64,000 bases of DNA from Myrica gale (GCA_963930655.1 OZ005603.1:12175001-12239000); one strand, 5' to 3'. Positions 38,801-50,819 are shown, numbered from the stretch's first letter. The notes: generated by a model not told the origin, from the sequence alone. Numbers and translations: made by a program.

Positions 38801-41800
38801 AGAGGTTAGGGGATCATCCCCTTTGTCATGCCCAACCCCATGGGGTGGAAGGAAGGGGATTCCTTCCTCCTTTCTAAACATTATCTGTAGTTTCTTGTGG
38901 CAGTAGGGCCTTGGTGCTTTTCCTCTCGGCAGTGAATCTCTATGAACAGTTTTGTGTCTTAAATAATTAAATCGATAGAATAGTTAACAAAGGTCTCGTA
39001 GGTCAACATGTCCTAACTCAGGTCTTGAAATTACCAAATTAAAAAACTGAGGTATAAAATTCAGGAAGAGCAAAAGGCACGTGTGACTTTTTTCCTTTAT
39101 TTTCCTAAAAATTGTTGCAATATTAGCGGCACTAGCCACAAACGCCACCAAAGGAACTAACACACCTCATAGCATTTTGATCTGAAGGCATTATAATTGA
39201 ACAGGCAATCCAGCCTAGTGGTCAATTAGTGTATTAGAAAAGTCGATAACCCTTTTTTGAACGTAAAGGGAAAAACCCTTTCAGTTAAGGGTGGGGTCCC
39301 AGGGAAGCTTTATATTTTAAGTCGACTACATCTTTGGAATAAGGCATCCGTACAATGGTGTAACAACCTTAGTTTTGGCTTTTATCTCTAGGTTGACCAG
39401 AGCTGCAAAGGGAACAATTGTAATCATTTGAGCTAAGATAAACCCATGGGAGGAGAAGAACAAATTTATAATCCCAGGTGCTTCACTAATTACCTAATAT
39501 TCACTCTATATTTATTGTACAATTGATCTACATGCTATGACATGGTTATTAGCAACATATATGAAGCATTATTGTATGTATATCACTGTGATTACATTAA
39601 TATCTCCACTGTATCATTATTTAACTGATTCATCTATATAAACCCATGCAAAAAGTAGCTTTTTGTTTTGAAATATTGGAGGAGGGATCGAGATGGGTAA
39701 GAGGCTAAAATGAGGAAGAAGGGGGAATTCCTCTGATTGGTTGGAGGGATAACGGGGGGGGGGGGGGGGAGAGGAAGAGGAGGGGGTTTAGGCCAATAAA
39801 TTAATTGCCAAAAAGTGATTGGATTGGAGGACAGCTGGATGCTTCACAAGAATTGGTGAATTCTGTGTCTAACGCATACTCTAAACCATTGAAGTTGGCA
39901 CATAATGGGAGAACATATTTATACTCTTCTATACATTTCTCTTTTTCTTCCATTCTACCAAATGACAAAGGAAAGTTAATTCCCTTTACGTTGTCCTCCT
40001 GTCCCCTTTCCTCTTTCCTTCCCATCTTTTCTACTTTCCATTTCACCTATTTAAAATTCAAGTTTTCTTCAGTCGTTGCTTCTTATTTATTTGGTGTACA
40101 CATTCGTACGGGTTATCCCTTATAAAGAGATTTCAAAAAGCTTATTCGCACCAGACCTCATGGCTTAACATCATGTCCGCTTATTATAATGTTTCATGTG
40201 ATAGCTTCTTTGGACTATAAGGTTGCTTTAGTAAAATACAAATTAATGATATCATATTATATTTTACCAGGGTCTATGCATACCGATGAGATGTTATGGA
40301 CGTACACTTTCTTAACTCCTTGATTGTGTTGAGAAATATAAAATCTCAGCATGAGATGTACTATGAAGTAATAACTAGAGGTTAATTGATTTTAACATAT
40401 TCTGGTACGATGAGAAATAGATTTTTCTCTGATTGTCCATCAAATTTTAGGTTTCTTACATAGAAATAAGGGGATTCCCCTTTTCAGGGTGTTCAACTGC
40501 AAACCTTCCAGTTCTCGAAAGCACCTAGAAAAGCAAAAGGGAACATCATTGATTCTCAGACATAATGACTTGGATTGCAACTTGCTTGTCCTGCACTATG
40601 TTCTCTCTGCCACTGAATTTGTGCTTCTTTGCTTGTCTGTTTAGTTTTTACCAAAAAAAATTTCTTGGTTCAAGATACAGTAAAGTCATGTTTCTTGTTA
40701 ATCCATGATTTTCTTGGCACCTGATTTTGTAATATTGTTGAGTTTGATCCTATTCTTTTGCTTCTTTCAGGCTGGAATTGAAATTGCTAAACTCTTTCTA
40801 AATGAAGGGGAGAGGGTACAGCAATTTATTGTGATTACATTTGGGAACAATTTATCTGTTTGTAAAATATTTTTCTGTGTTTTCGGTGTCTCCTGTAATT
40901 TCTATAGTTCTGTGCATCTTTCTTCTTTCCGCTTATCATCAAGAGTCGTAACAGTAGTTAACCAGTCTCAAAAATTTGCTTATTGTAACCAATGGAACAT
41001 TGTGATGGATACTACCTGTCAGCCTCAAAACTTTGCGAGTTGTGATTTTATTTCGTGATTTTGTCACCTTGAAAAACTTTTAACAGGTGTATGCTTGCCC
41101 TCATCATGCTTCAATATCCTCATTAGTTGTTGGATTAGGAATCATTTACTTCTCAATATCCTGTTCTCCGGAGTATATCTTGTGTTCTTCTTCTTCTTTG
41201 TTTTTTCCTCCAAATGGGCACAATGATTGAGATCCTTGAATCATGATTTCAATATATCCTAGTTGGAAGGCTAGCAAGAATGAATTGCTCTTTCCTTTTG
41301 ATAAATAGCCAGTTAACTCAACTAGGGTAACTAGAATCTCGTGCATTCTATTCTATTAAGATAAATATCTGTCATCTGGTGATGGGCCACAATGTCTATT
41401 CTCACTGTCAGAACCTGTATTTTTAGGCCTTCCTATTGTTTCTTTTTGGTATCTTGCACTTGAATCAAGTTGTCCCCAATGGTTTTGTCATAGGCTTTAT
41501 GGAACATGGGCAAACCATTTCATATGTTTTAATTTCTACTACACCCAGATGCTGAAAGGAAAGCCTAGCACAATCCCTATGCACTCAGGCAGTGTAATGT
41601 AACAGTTAGATGGACCCTAGCATATATTCACATATCTTGGATTAATGTTACTTTGGATCCAGAAAAAGGTTTCATGCTGGCTATCTTTTTAGCATAGAAT
41701 ATCTCTGTCATCCAGGATCAGTACTGGCTAAGTCTGTAGGCAAGGTGTCTAGGACAACAGAAGCAGAGTTGGTTGATGGCTGTTGCTCTCGAAATTACTG

Positions 41801-43910
41801 GTATTCTCCACTACCTGGCTGAAGATTTCATTTTAACTGTAATGTGGAGAGTCGAAAAAAATTGGATATTTTGAATATCATGATGGTCCTTTTACATAAA
41901 TTTTAGACAGGATTATCTCACCTGTGTTTTCCGCAGGGACTTTGTTCCCAATTCTTTTGGATATTCGTCAAAATTAAGAACTTTTTGTTACTGACAGACA
42001 TTATTAATTAATAGTGCTTTTCTGTGTCGCTTTTGACCTTTCACTACCGAAAGTGATACATAAGTGCATTTTTAGGAGTACTTTATCACTTGGGCAAACT
42101 TTTCTTTCTATTAGTACTTTCTGATGCAGTTTGATCCAGAGCCAGCATATCGATGTGGTGTTTTCATCTGATTAGATTTATGTGCAGGTGATTTATACTG
42201 TTGGAAGGGATCTGCAGTCCCAAAACACAATCGTTGCAGACACTGCACCATTGGTTACAGCTCCTGCTATTGTATGCTCTTTCACATCTGAGATCTTTGA
42301 AATGAGTTCTAAGCTTCTTCTTTTTTGTCATTTATCGCTTTTTCGTTTTCTAATGGTGAATGGTATGAATCTACAGAATGATGGAATTAGAGGAAAATAA
42401 ATCTAAACCTCATTTGAGACTTATATGTATCATTCTGTAGCATTATATCAATTTTGACTCAACATATTGTCCATCCAATAAGGACCTGAAGACTGATGAC
42501 AAATCGTGGGACATACATGAGCTGAAGACATAGTAACTAACATAAATATGAGGCCACAATAGTCCATATGAGTTGCAACAGAAGTATGAGCTCAAGTATG
42601 AAGTCTGTGTCAAACATAGAAACAAGGCCACAATAGTCAGGAGTTTTCCCATTGTAGATTGGGTAATGTTATGCTCAGAGAAAAAACAAAAAATTGTGGT
42701 ATGGTATAATGCAATGGAAAGGAACCTCATTTGGCATTACCAAACAATTCAATCACTTTCAGATTTTGGGAGTGCTAGTCATCTGAGCGGGTAGAGAGTT
42801 GTTTGAACTTTGAACCGAATATTTGTGCATTTTCAGCATGTGAATTTGTGAACACACTCGGGCTTTCTTAGCGTTTTAGGTCAAACTTGAGTGTTCTAAT
42901 CTTATAAGCTATTTTCTGTACTAACAAGTTAGGAGAGACCATTTAATGTCAACTGCAGTGACCTTTGTAACAAAGTTTGAACCCTTATCTAATGCAGGTT
43001 TTGGTAAACAACAAAACTGCTAGTGCTAGTGAAATTGTGAGCTGCTCTACCAAAGTATCTGAAGTTGCTTTTGATACTTTACATGTGCAGTATTGAAAAT
43101 GGTAGTCTCATTGCAGGTTGCTTCTTCACTCCATGATAATTGCAGGGCTGTTCTCGTGGGGGAAATGACTTTTGGCAAGGTTCAGATATTTACTCATAAT
43201 GGTTTTTAAGAATTCTTAGTGATTCAGCATTGTGTTTGTATGATATGTATTTGATGGACCTGAATCTACCTAGAACCCATTTTTCATCTGTATCATGCAA
43301 CTCATCTTTAAACTTTATAAGCTGTGGTTGATGGTGGAATTTGGACACTTGCTGAAGAGGCTTTTCTTCTTTATTTTTAAGTTCATTTGCCTTGGCTGGG
43401 GATAAAAGCTCTCTTTTGTAGTTTCTGAATCCAACCAAAGTACAGGGTTCAGATCTTACTTTTTTGTATTTACAAATGGATGCCTGATTGACTAACCAAA
43501 AACTAGATGTGCAATTGCTGTAAATTGTTGCAAATTGTTGCAGAGGAATAATGAAGGGCATTTATGAACAATATTATATATATATAATATGTCACATCTG
43601 CAATTCCCTTTTTGTAACTCTGACTCAGAGCGCTATATGTTGAGCAGGGTTTGATTCAATCTGTATTTGAACGTCATGATGGATCTGGTGTGGTTGTTAC
43701 TGTTGGGAAGTATGTCACACCAAATCACAAGGACATAAATGGCAATGGCATAGAGCCTGACTATCGAAATTTCCCAGGTAGAACTCTAACATTCTTCTGT
43801 GACTCAGTGATAGTAGGGCTCCATTTAATCTGAACAATAACCGTTTGCATGCAGGGTGGAGTGATGTTAGGCAGCATCTTTCGCAGTGCAGTAAGCTTCA
43901 TCAAGGATGA
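26810..43910 (+). CDS. CTPA1: Carboxyl-terminal processing peptidase 1, chloroplastic; exon 1 broken
   Basis: A serine endopeptidase (family S41) of the thylakoid lumen; CtpA trims the C-terminus of photosystem II protein D1. Exons: 1 about 26810-27159 continued at 28750-28773 after a hAT insertion; 2 29150-29269; 3 31687-31824; 4 32113-32217; 5 32317-32485; 6 32873-32949; 7 40771-40815; 8 42188-42271; 9 42998-43036; 10 43117-43179; 11 43648-43777; 12 43855-43910. Exons 2-12 are open and in phase (341 residues). Exons 3-5 give a PDZ domain (SGIGLNLREV to GPNETFVIVK). Exon 9 has the catalytic-Ser motif TASASEI and exon 10 ends at the catalytic Lys in TFGK. Exon 1 encodes a transit and lumen-targeting peptide (KKTLIAALSGALS, then PRAIALE). 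Oddities: the only nearby ATG (26810) is one base out of frame with the transit peptide, the hAT disrupts the exon, and the exon 1 donor is unclear. It may be a recent pseudogene. Confidence 0.82.
27160..28741. mobile_element. Non-autonomous hAT-type transposon in CTPA1 exon 1
   Basis: An exact 8-bp direct repeat, CTGGTCGC (27152-27159 and 28742-28749), flanks 1,582 bp. The ends are imperfect inverted repeats: CAGTGACGGATGCATGA on the left, and CAGAGGTGGATCCAGGG as the reverse complement of the right. An 8-bp duplication with CAG..GG ends is typical of hAT elements. Removing the element and one duplicate restores the reading frame, GR followed by HCWSPETW, which matches the conserved segment of CtpA proteins just before exon 2. 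The element has no transposase ORF and carries a 257-bp tandem duplication. Confidence 0.9.
27275..27793. repeat. 257-bp tandem duplication inside the hAT element
   Basis: Two adjacent copies (27275-27531 and 27532-27793) share ACACGTACATACTATTTGCT, GTGACAATTAGATTCTA, an (AT)n run of differing length, CAGTAACTCCACATAAATTC and GGATCCAAAAATATGAGTGG, in the same order. They differ by a few substitutions and by microsatellite length. Confidence 0.88.
28858..29048. repeat. MITE family 1, copy E, in CTPA1 intron 1
   Basis: Opposite orientation to copies A-D: GTTATGTTTGTGTTGTAAAA, then GTGAAAAAGTGAAGAGAG, and the right end GTGAAATATTTGGTGCAAAC. It ends about 100 bp before exon 2. Confidence 0.7.
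29486..30927 (-). mobile_element. 5'-truncated LINE with RNase H tail, in CTPA1 intron 2
   Basis: A 17-bp direct repeat, TGATAGAGCCTTAATAT (29469-29485 and 30928-30944), brackets the element exactly. The minus strand reads the end of an L1-type ORF2: GNGKQISVWNDPWLP, a zinc-finger RT region (CVLCNGAPETLHHLVLECPY), then an RNase H domain (NVDVAVREEFVVVAAVIRDD, then HNLARWA). It finishes in an A-rich tail, the T run at 29486-29493. Frameshifts break the ORF. Plant L1 clades with a C-terminal RNase H are known, and this is a dead, truncated member of one. Confidence 0.9.
33491..33738 (-). repeat. Copia 3' LTR
   Basis: A 248-bp repeat matching 38411-38658 at about 95% by manual count. The TG/CA ends are TGTTAAC and TTGACA as read on the plus strand. 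It is bordered inside by the polypurine tract at 33739-33747. Confidence 0.92.
38101..38225 (-). repeat. ~52-bp tandem array in the copia leader
   Basis: The phrase CACCCAACGAGATCTGCGAC recurs at 38101, 38153 and, slightly changed, 38204, with similar sequence between. It lies between the primer-binding site and gag. Open frames seen through it are products of the repeat, not genes. Confidence 0.7.
38398..38410 (-). other. Primer-binding site of the copia element
   Basis: The minus strand reads TGGTATCGGAGCC immediately after the 5' LTR. It differs at one base from the usual TGGTATCAGAGCC that pairs with initiator tRNA-Met. Confidence 0.85.
38411..38658 (-). repeat. Copia 5' LTR
   Basis: Partner of 33491-33738. 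The LTR holds CTCTTATATAGGAAG, whose complement includes a TATATAAG TATA-like box. The primer-binding site adjoins it on the left. Confidence 0.92.
38659..40770. other. Remainder of the CTPA1 intron between exons 6 and 7
   Basis: No gene or clear element. A run of 16 G lies at 39754-39769 followed by GA-rich DNA, which could form a quadruplex or cause sequencing error. Confidence 0.5.
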
Positions 43911-44930
43911 GACAAAGGTTATGGCCTTCTTATTTAACTTCTATCTTTGAGTTCCTATACATTTTTTCTGCATTTAGTTATTTAACCTAATTTACAACAT
44001 CTACGTGTGAAAGCTGCCTTGTTTTTCTTGAGAATTTACTGCAGAAGTGTAATGGTATGATATGATTGACTTGCCTAATGCCTCTTGTGCTTTCTTTAGC
44101 TTAGATATGGTTGTCTAAGGCATTCTTTTCCCTATGCCTAGCTGTATAGTTCAGTTGTTTTGAGAGACAGCAACAGACTCTATGTATTGTGTAGTGTATT
44201 AGACGCCAGCTTTGTTCTTATAGGTACCTGAACTCTTGATGCGGATCAACTAAAAAAAAATGAACCCAGTAATCACCATGCAAGAGTTTCATATCGAAGA
44301 ACACCCTGGATGTGCGTTTTGGATGCAATTCACTGCCACAAGAAGGTCTTCTGGTCACGGTATAGGCTCATAACTTTTCAACTTGAATTTACTGGAAGAC
44401 CATGTAACTCGCCACCAGCAAGTTAGGCTTATGGTTGGACAAACCCCTATTTTTAGAAGAAACTCATGCTTGTTGGGTACATGAAAATGAAGATTGTGTA
44501 TTGAGGTATCTTCATTATTATGGACTTTTAAAAAAAGGTCCTATTTTAATTACTTTGTAAATTAACAGCTGTAATAACTTGTACTAATACAAAGTTGAGT
44601 TTATGAGCATCAAAATAATGCAGCAGGGAGACAACCTAGAACTGTCTAGCGGATTTAGCATAGTTGTGCTTACCAAACTAATACTCCCTATACCGAGCTA
44701 ATTCTCCCTATAGTTCGCTACTTGTGCTCATTGCCAGCGGGTCGGCGGATTGGTGATGTTGATTAATATTGAATCTTGAGAGTACTTACTATGATGTGAA
44801 AATTTGTCTTTGAGGAGTTCCACAAATGTTTGTGTTGGCCCCAAATCAAAAGCATGTTTGAAATAAGGATTGATATTCTCTCCAATTTGATCTTGATAAG
44901 TAGCTGGTAAGTATGGATAAAGATGATTAT
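43911..44930. other. CTPA1 3' flank
   Basis: Probable 3' UTR and spacer. AT-rich, with no gene, RNA or repeat family recognised. Confidence 0.45.
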
Positions 44931-45083
44931 TTTAATACTTATAGTATAGGTGTTTTTTTTTTCTTTCTGTTTCAGGTAAGTAGGGATGTTTCTTGCCTAG
45001 AAGAAGATGGTTATTTTAATACTTATAGTATATGTTTTTTTTTTCTTTCTGTTTTGAGTAAGTAGGGGATGTTTCTTGCCTAG
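44931..45083. repeat. 74-bp tandem duplication
   Basis: Units at 44931 and 45005 share TTATTTTAATACTTATAGTA, a T-run with TTCTTTCTGTTT, and GATGTTTCTTGCCTAG, with a few differences. Confidence 0.8.
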
Positions 45084-45098
45084 GAGGAAAAGATCAAG

Positions 45099-45288
45099 GC
45101 TGTGTTTGATTTGTAAAATTTTAGTCTTCCAAAATTTTAACATAATAAAATAATTATAATATAATCATTCTCTTCTCGTCAAATCATTAATTTCCACTCT
45201 AAAAAATATAAAAAATTGATTCAAATCATTTTTCTCTTTACTTTTTCACCATTTTCAATATCTTAAAATTTTAACACAAACACAACCC
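45099..45288. repeat. MITE family 1, copy F
   Basis: GGCTGTGTTTGATTTGTAAA at the left and TAACACAAACACAACCCACC at the right, with AATATAATCATTCTCTTC and CTTTACTTTTTCACC inside. It adjoins the 74-bp tandem duplication. Confidence 0.65.
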
Positions 45289-45778
45289 ACCCATTAAAGA
45301 TTGTAAAAGAGACAAAAGAGAACCCAGATGAAGATCAAAGTAAAGTAAACTAGACGTTGGTCTTGTAATCTGATCGTACTGGCCCAACTTTCCTTCGGCC
45401 TCTCAAACCCAAATCCCTAGTGGACATTTTTTGTTTTGGGCCTCATTGTTGTACGTCTGGCTCACGAAAGAATGGAGGGCTCTCTGACCTTTCGTAATGA
45501 GATTACCTCATTCTGCCCCCTTGCTTCAAATCCCCGCACTAAGAACATCTCGGAGCATGGTGAGTTGGATACAGTGCTACTAGGAAGGACTTATAGTTAG
45601 GTTAAACTTATTCATATACAATAACGAAATATGTACACCACACCATCTTTGTGCATGTTGCATTGATGTTGAGGAAAAGGTCCATAGGATGTTAACTCAA
45701 ATGGTATTTTTTGTGTGTGGAAAAGAAGTAAATATCATACTTAATAGTTTTAGAAAAATTGGTTTAAAATTTTTCGGA

Positions 45779-45832
45779 TTTAGGATCCGTATTAGGACTG
45801 ATACGAATTTAGGATCCGTATTAGGACTGATA
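45779..45832. repeat. Short tandem duplication
   Basis: The phrase TTTAGGATCCGTATTAGGAC occurs at 45779 and 45808, period 29. Surrounding DNA is non-coding. Confidence 0.8.
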
Positions 45833-46090
45833 GTGATTTTCTCGTCAATTAAGTGACGAAAATATTTCACGTGACATCTTGTGCATGAGAACTAATCAGA
45901 ATGACACGTGAGATATTTCTTCCTCTTATTGACGTAAATCAGGGTAGAGTTTATATTTCACTAACTGTGCTAGTAGAGTCCTAAATTCAAAAATATTGAA
46001 GCATGGACCCTAAACCCAATTTTGCCAAAAAACACAGGTATGATATTTATATTTTATTATTTTTATTTGCCTCCTAGAGTTGATACAAAG

Positions 46091-46263
46091 GTAATGTTTG
46101 TTTTCCCAACAATTCGGGGCATGCAAATTTCCAGCAAAACAAACACACTCCAAAATTTTTAACTTTTACACCTACACATTTTACTTTTCATAAACTTCAA
46201 TAAATCTCAATAAAAGTAAAGATTCTAAAAATTTCGGGAACATGAGAAGACAAACAAACATAC
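46091..46263. repeat. Possible MITE with TGTTTGTTT ends
   Basis: The left end GTAATGTTTGTTTTCCC and right end AAGACAAACAAACATAC are roughly inverted. The interior is AT-rich. Only the ends support this call. Confidence 0.35.
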
Positions 46264-46300
46264 CCAAAATGTCTTCGTGAGTTCGAGACCTATTGAGTGT

Positions 46301-46487
46301 GGGTTTGTGTTGGAAAATTTTTGGGTTGTTAAAATTTTTGTTATTGGGTTTAGTGAAAAAGTGAAGAGAGATAATTTTTTATATTTTTGTAGTGAAAAGT
46401 TATGATTTGATGAGAAAGAGATTATATTGTAATATTTTATTGTGAGAGGGTGAAAAATTTTGTGAAATTTTTTCATGCAAACACAAC
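46301..46487. repeat. MITE family 1, copy G, with 8-bp target-site duplication
   Basis: Starts GGGTTTGTGTTGGAAAATTT and ends TTCATGCAAACACAAC, same orientation as copy E (GTGAAAAAGTGAAGAGAG inside). Flanks TTGAGTGT (46293-46300) and CTGAGTGT (46488-46495) match at 7 of 8 bases. Confidence 0.7.
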
Positions 46488-47116
46488 CTGAGTGTCTGCG
46501 TCCCTCCAAAATAAAACTAAAAATTGGAAATGCCTATAGTTTATTCTATGGCCGTCTTGCCCGAATAAACTAACCAAGCTACTAGGTAAGTAAGGACGCT
46601 CTAGATTCAGGCGAGGAGATTTGTTAAGAAGAGGAACTCCTTCTCTCTCTCTCTCAACCTTTAGCTTTTGATTTGGTACCATGAAAACAGTAGAAAGAGA
46701 AAAAGGAAAATTCCACAGTATCATCACTGCGGCAGTAAAATCAGTATCTCAGCTTGAAACGTCAGATCTTAAAATTCCAAACACAACTCTTTTGCCTTTT
46801 CCCTCCTCATAACCCTTTTAACTCTTTTTGCACCTTCTCTTGCTTGCAGTTTCCAACTACCCCAATGCCTCTTTTCTTAAGTTTTCTTATATTCTTTCTT
46901 CTCTCTTTTCGTCTCTCTTCGATCCAAGAAATCTATGATTCTTCCAGTTATATATATATAAAATCTTATACTTTGTAAAAAGATGAAACTCTCTTCTTTG
47001 AAATAACACCGTTGGTGCTTCTCTTGTTCAAGACATCTTGAGCTCTCACCTCCTTCATTCTTCCAAACCAAGAAGAGGGAATTCAGTGCCAAATTATAGA
47101 AAGCTCTTTTGGAGGG

Positions 47117-49173
47117 ATGGGTGCTAGCACTCTTTGGCATCTCGCATTTTTTTCCTCGAGTCTTCTTTTACTCGGTTCAGGTGATTTGCATTGCCCTAGA
47201 GGATTGACTTCCCCCACCTTGTTCTTTGGTTCTCTCTTTCTCTGTAATCGTATTTTCAGCACAAGAATCCTCTCTCCATCTGTTTGTTGGATTGCCCATT
47301 TTCTACATGAACTTTTGCAGTCCTCCTTGGCGTCATTTATTGGATAAGAAAACGATTTTTTTATGCTTTGCCTTGCCTGCATGGTACGATGAGGCAACAA
47401 GGTCGGTTATTAGAGAAGAAAAACTTGCAGTAACGCAATTCTCTTTGCATGCAAGTAATGTGGGAATTGTTTGGACATATCCCCGGGGAAAACAGAACAG
47501 AAGGGAATCTGCATAACGAAGCTGTTTTTGCCGCAAGCTAACAGCGAGAAGAGCTGTTATGCTCCTCAATTTCGTGCCCAAGTGATAGATTTTTCTCTTC
47601 CCTTGAACTTTCAATTGTCTTAAGAGTTTATGTTGAGGTATTTTTTTTATCTGCCATTCTTTCTAAGAAAATGTTTTGGATGATTCAGACCCAGCTGATG
47701 ATTTAAATTTATCTGAAGTTTGTCTCTGTTATCGTTTCGAGTAAACCAGAGAAACAGAGTCCTCTGTCTTTGTGATTCATCATTATTTGTTGGCCGGAAT
47801 ACTTCTGCCTTTATGCTTTAGTTGCAACGCCAATGTCTCAGACAGGAGACAGCAACCAGACAGCAATAAGCACATAATCTGAAACAGATTCGAAGTTGGC
47901 AGTTTTTTTTTAAATGATGTTCCTGACATAGAAGGAAAAGAACTAATCAATCTTTTTATATATCTTCAGGTTCAAGTGTTGCAGAGAAACCTCCTCCAGA
48001 AGTAATCCAGCTGGCCAGATTACAGCAGGATCAAGAAAACCGGATGCTCTTCCCCTCTTCAGTGACGACTACGCAACTGGATACGGTTCCCATTGTGAAC
48101 CCGACAACTCCCGGTACAACAACTCCGACTCCTATTGTAAATCCTATATCGCCGCCGGCACCAACGATGACAGGGCCAATAATTACTCCGACCACCCCAA
48201 CCACCACAACTCCCACTGCCCCAACAACCACAACTCCCACTGCACCAACCACCACAACTCCCACAGCCCCAACCACCACAACTCCGGCATCATCAGGGGG
48301 CTCTTGGTGTATTGCAAGCCAGGCAGCTTCAGACACAGCTTTACAGGTAGCTATTGACTACGCTTGTGGCTATGGAGGTGCAGACTGTTCGGCAATTCAA
48401 CCAGGAGCAACTTGTTACAACCCAAACACTCTTCGTGACCACGCTTCCTATGCCTTCAATGACTACTACCAGAAAAATCCAGCGCCTACCAGCTGCGTTT
48501 TTGGAGGAACTGCTCAACTTACCACCACTGACCCGAGTAAGAAAATTTCCTTACTTCACCACGTCATGAACTTTAGTTCATTGAGTTTTGAGCAAGTTCC
48601 AAAAATGGCTACTTTAGGCTTCAAAATGAATAATTTTGCCTCATGCAAAACTCGATCTAGGACTCTTTTTTAACATCTGGAATAGAGATTTTCACATATC
48701 TTGCCCAAACTTTTGCTTCCTGATTCTTTCACCGTAATCAAATTCGTTTCCCCTCCCCTGCTTTCATTTCTGCCCCTAAAACCTCCACTGACCACTCTCT
48801 TTCTGTGGATTTTACAGGCAGTGGAAGCTGTCGCTACTCATCAACCACGACGACACCCAGGTAAGCTCCATTACCATATCCATTTTCATAACTCATACCA
48901 AAAGGTTTCAGGCAACGAAAATTCTTAATACATTTTCCCGTCGACAGCACAAGCTCACCGGTTATCCCGACCACCCCAATGACCCCACCGAGCCCAACAA
49001 TGCTCCCGCTAACCCCAACCACCCCGTCAACAACTATACCAGGTGGATCAACGATATATGGTTCAGAACCAACAGGGAGTCCCAATTCAGGCAACTCAGT
49101 CTCCTATTCTTCGCTGTTGCTTTTCACCACAGTTGCTCTCGTAGGGGCAGTCGCAGGAGGTTATCATCTTTAG
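47117..49173 (+). CDS. GPI-anchored X8 (CBM43) domain protein, plasmodesmata callose-binding type
   Basis: Exons 47117-47180, 47970-48536, 48818-48860 and 48948-49173, all GT-AG and in phase, encode 299 residues. Residues 1-22 are a signal peptide ([15 protein letters not shown]). A Pro/Thr-rich linker follows, with PTAPTTTT repeats (about 70-100). The X8 domain then starts at [20 protein letters not shown] and carries the usual Cys pattern and [33 protein letters not shown] and GSCRY. A second Pro/Thr linker and a hydrophobic tail ([20 protein letters not shown]) fit a GPI-anchor signal. X8 proteins of this layout (PDCB family) bind callose at plasmodesmal necks; that role is inferred. Two exon-coded linkers flank the domain, and the first is a 24-bp minisatellite, so length polymorphism is likely. 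The start follows a pyrimidine-rich leader. Confidence 0.88.
48194..48287 (+). repeat. Coding minisatellite (24-bp unit, about 4 copies)
   Basis: Units built on ACCACAACTCCCACTGCCCC encode TTTPTAPT repeats in the Thr/Pro linker of the X8 protein. Copies differ by single synonymous changes. The long antisense open frame here (Gly/Val-rich) is a by-product. Confidence 0.85.
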
Positions 49174-50819
49174 GTGAAGAAAATCAAGTTCGGCTATTAC
49201 TCTCCAAAACGAGCTGGCAATTCACTCAGTTTGCCACCACATACACTTGCGAATTCCAACAAGGTACTTGGAATCGACGTTCGGATTTTATGTTATCTCC
49301 ACACCTAAATATTCTCGCCGTTAGATTATTTCTATAAGCTACCTATGTACGCCTGATAGTGGACTAAGAAGCGTAGGAGGAAATGCAGAAGAGGAAAGAA
49401 GAAACTATATAGGTTATTATACTTGTAGACTCCGTAGTCACTTTTTCTGCAGTATTAGTACAAATAAATTATTTAGACAAGCAGTGAAGAGATCGACCTG
49501 TACTCACATGAAAGCAAGCAAGAGTGCCAAAGAACTCTGGAGATAATTGTTTAAACGAATATCAAACATTTTTGGTAAGTATATTCCAAAAAATCGGATC
49601 GAGTTAGTTTCTCTGGTTATCTAACAAAGATCAGGGCATTCATACATGGATGCCTAGTGATAATTATTACTGAGTTTGCGAATCTCGATCCTCAGGGAAT
49701 GATTACGAGAAATAGTAATTGCAAAACTGAAACTACATTTTGGATTCCCATGGGCTCATGGAAATATGTCAAACACCCTCCTTCAAAAAGGGTTCAAATT
49801 TAATCAAGCGTAGTCTCGTTTATGAAACTCCTCCTATCTTCCAAACCTTCGATAAAGTCCTCTCTTATTTGATTGGCGTATATACGGAAATGGAAATATA
49901 TGAAAACAAGAGTACATGCATTGGTTAGATCAAAGGTGTGTGCTTAATCTGCGGAGAAGGAGCAGAGCCTTTGAGCTGAAAATGTGTCTTGAGACAATCA
50001 CCACTAGTGGGATGGTCGTTTGAAGAAACTATGACAATAATCAGCACCCAAACTTACCAAGCAAGGATAGTTTTTGTTTTAGTCACACGAGACAAAGTGG
50101 AATATGTCGCAACCACTCAAACACAATCTTAAGGGTGAAAATCCAAATAACCTTGTCTGTCCAGCAAGAAATCCATACTCGCATCATTACACATGAAAAG
50201 TTAGAAGTTGATCCTGTGATCAATCCACAGCTCAGAGAAGTAGGTTGCAATGAGTTATCGAACTTCTTGCACATAAGGGGTATGTGAGAAGACAAGCAAT
50301 TCTCCCCAACGTGTTGAGAATTAATATAATAGAGGCTCTTTCATTCTAAACTCCCATCTAATCACCCAATAGAGTAGGAGTAAAATCCATGTTCTTTTAC
50401 AATGGTTTACTCTGCCCAGAAACCCACATGCCTTCATTATCCATTCGGGAGAAGATGAAATGAACAGGTGAAAGATAGAGAAAGAGAAAGAGATACTAAA
50501 TGTTTGATGTAGTATCATGCAAGAACAAAAGTGGAAAACGGCTTAGGCCAGAATGATATGTGAGGAAACCAGCAAAAAACTAGAGACAAGATTGCATCAG
50601 CCAAAAAAATATTGGTCATCTGAAGGAACCAGTGCACATTCACACCGCTTATTGAATGTCTCACACATACACTTAACAAAAAGGAAAAAGATCCATACAA
50701 GAGGATTATTCTGTTATTTCAACACCTCCTCCCCTCCGCCACAGGAGGTGAAAAACACGAGCGAGTCCAATAATATACAGGTAATTGAAAAGCTAATAGT
50801 TCATAATTTTACACGAAAC
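49174..50819. other. Spacer between the convergent X8 and COR413IM genes
   Basis: Holds both 3' ends. I see no further gene, RNA or recognisable repeat. Confidence 0.5.

Noticed and set aside
39754..39769. G-run as a functional quadruplex
   Set aside because: A single homopolymer in an intron with no supporting context; it could be slippage or assembly noise.
48031..48336. Gly/Val repeat open frame on the minus strand
   Set aside because: It is antisense to the Pro/Thr minisatellite of the X8 gene; the repeat alone keeps it open.
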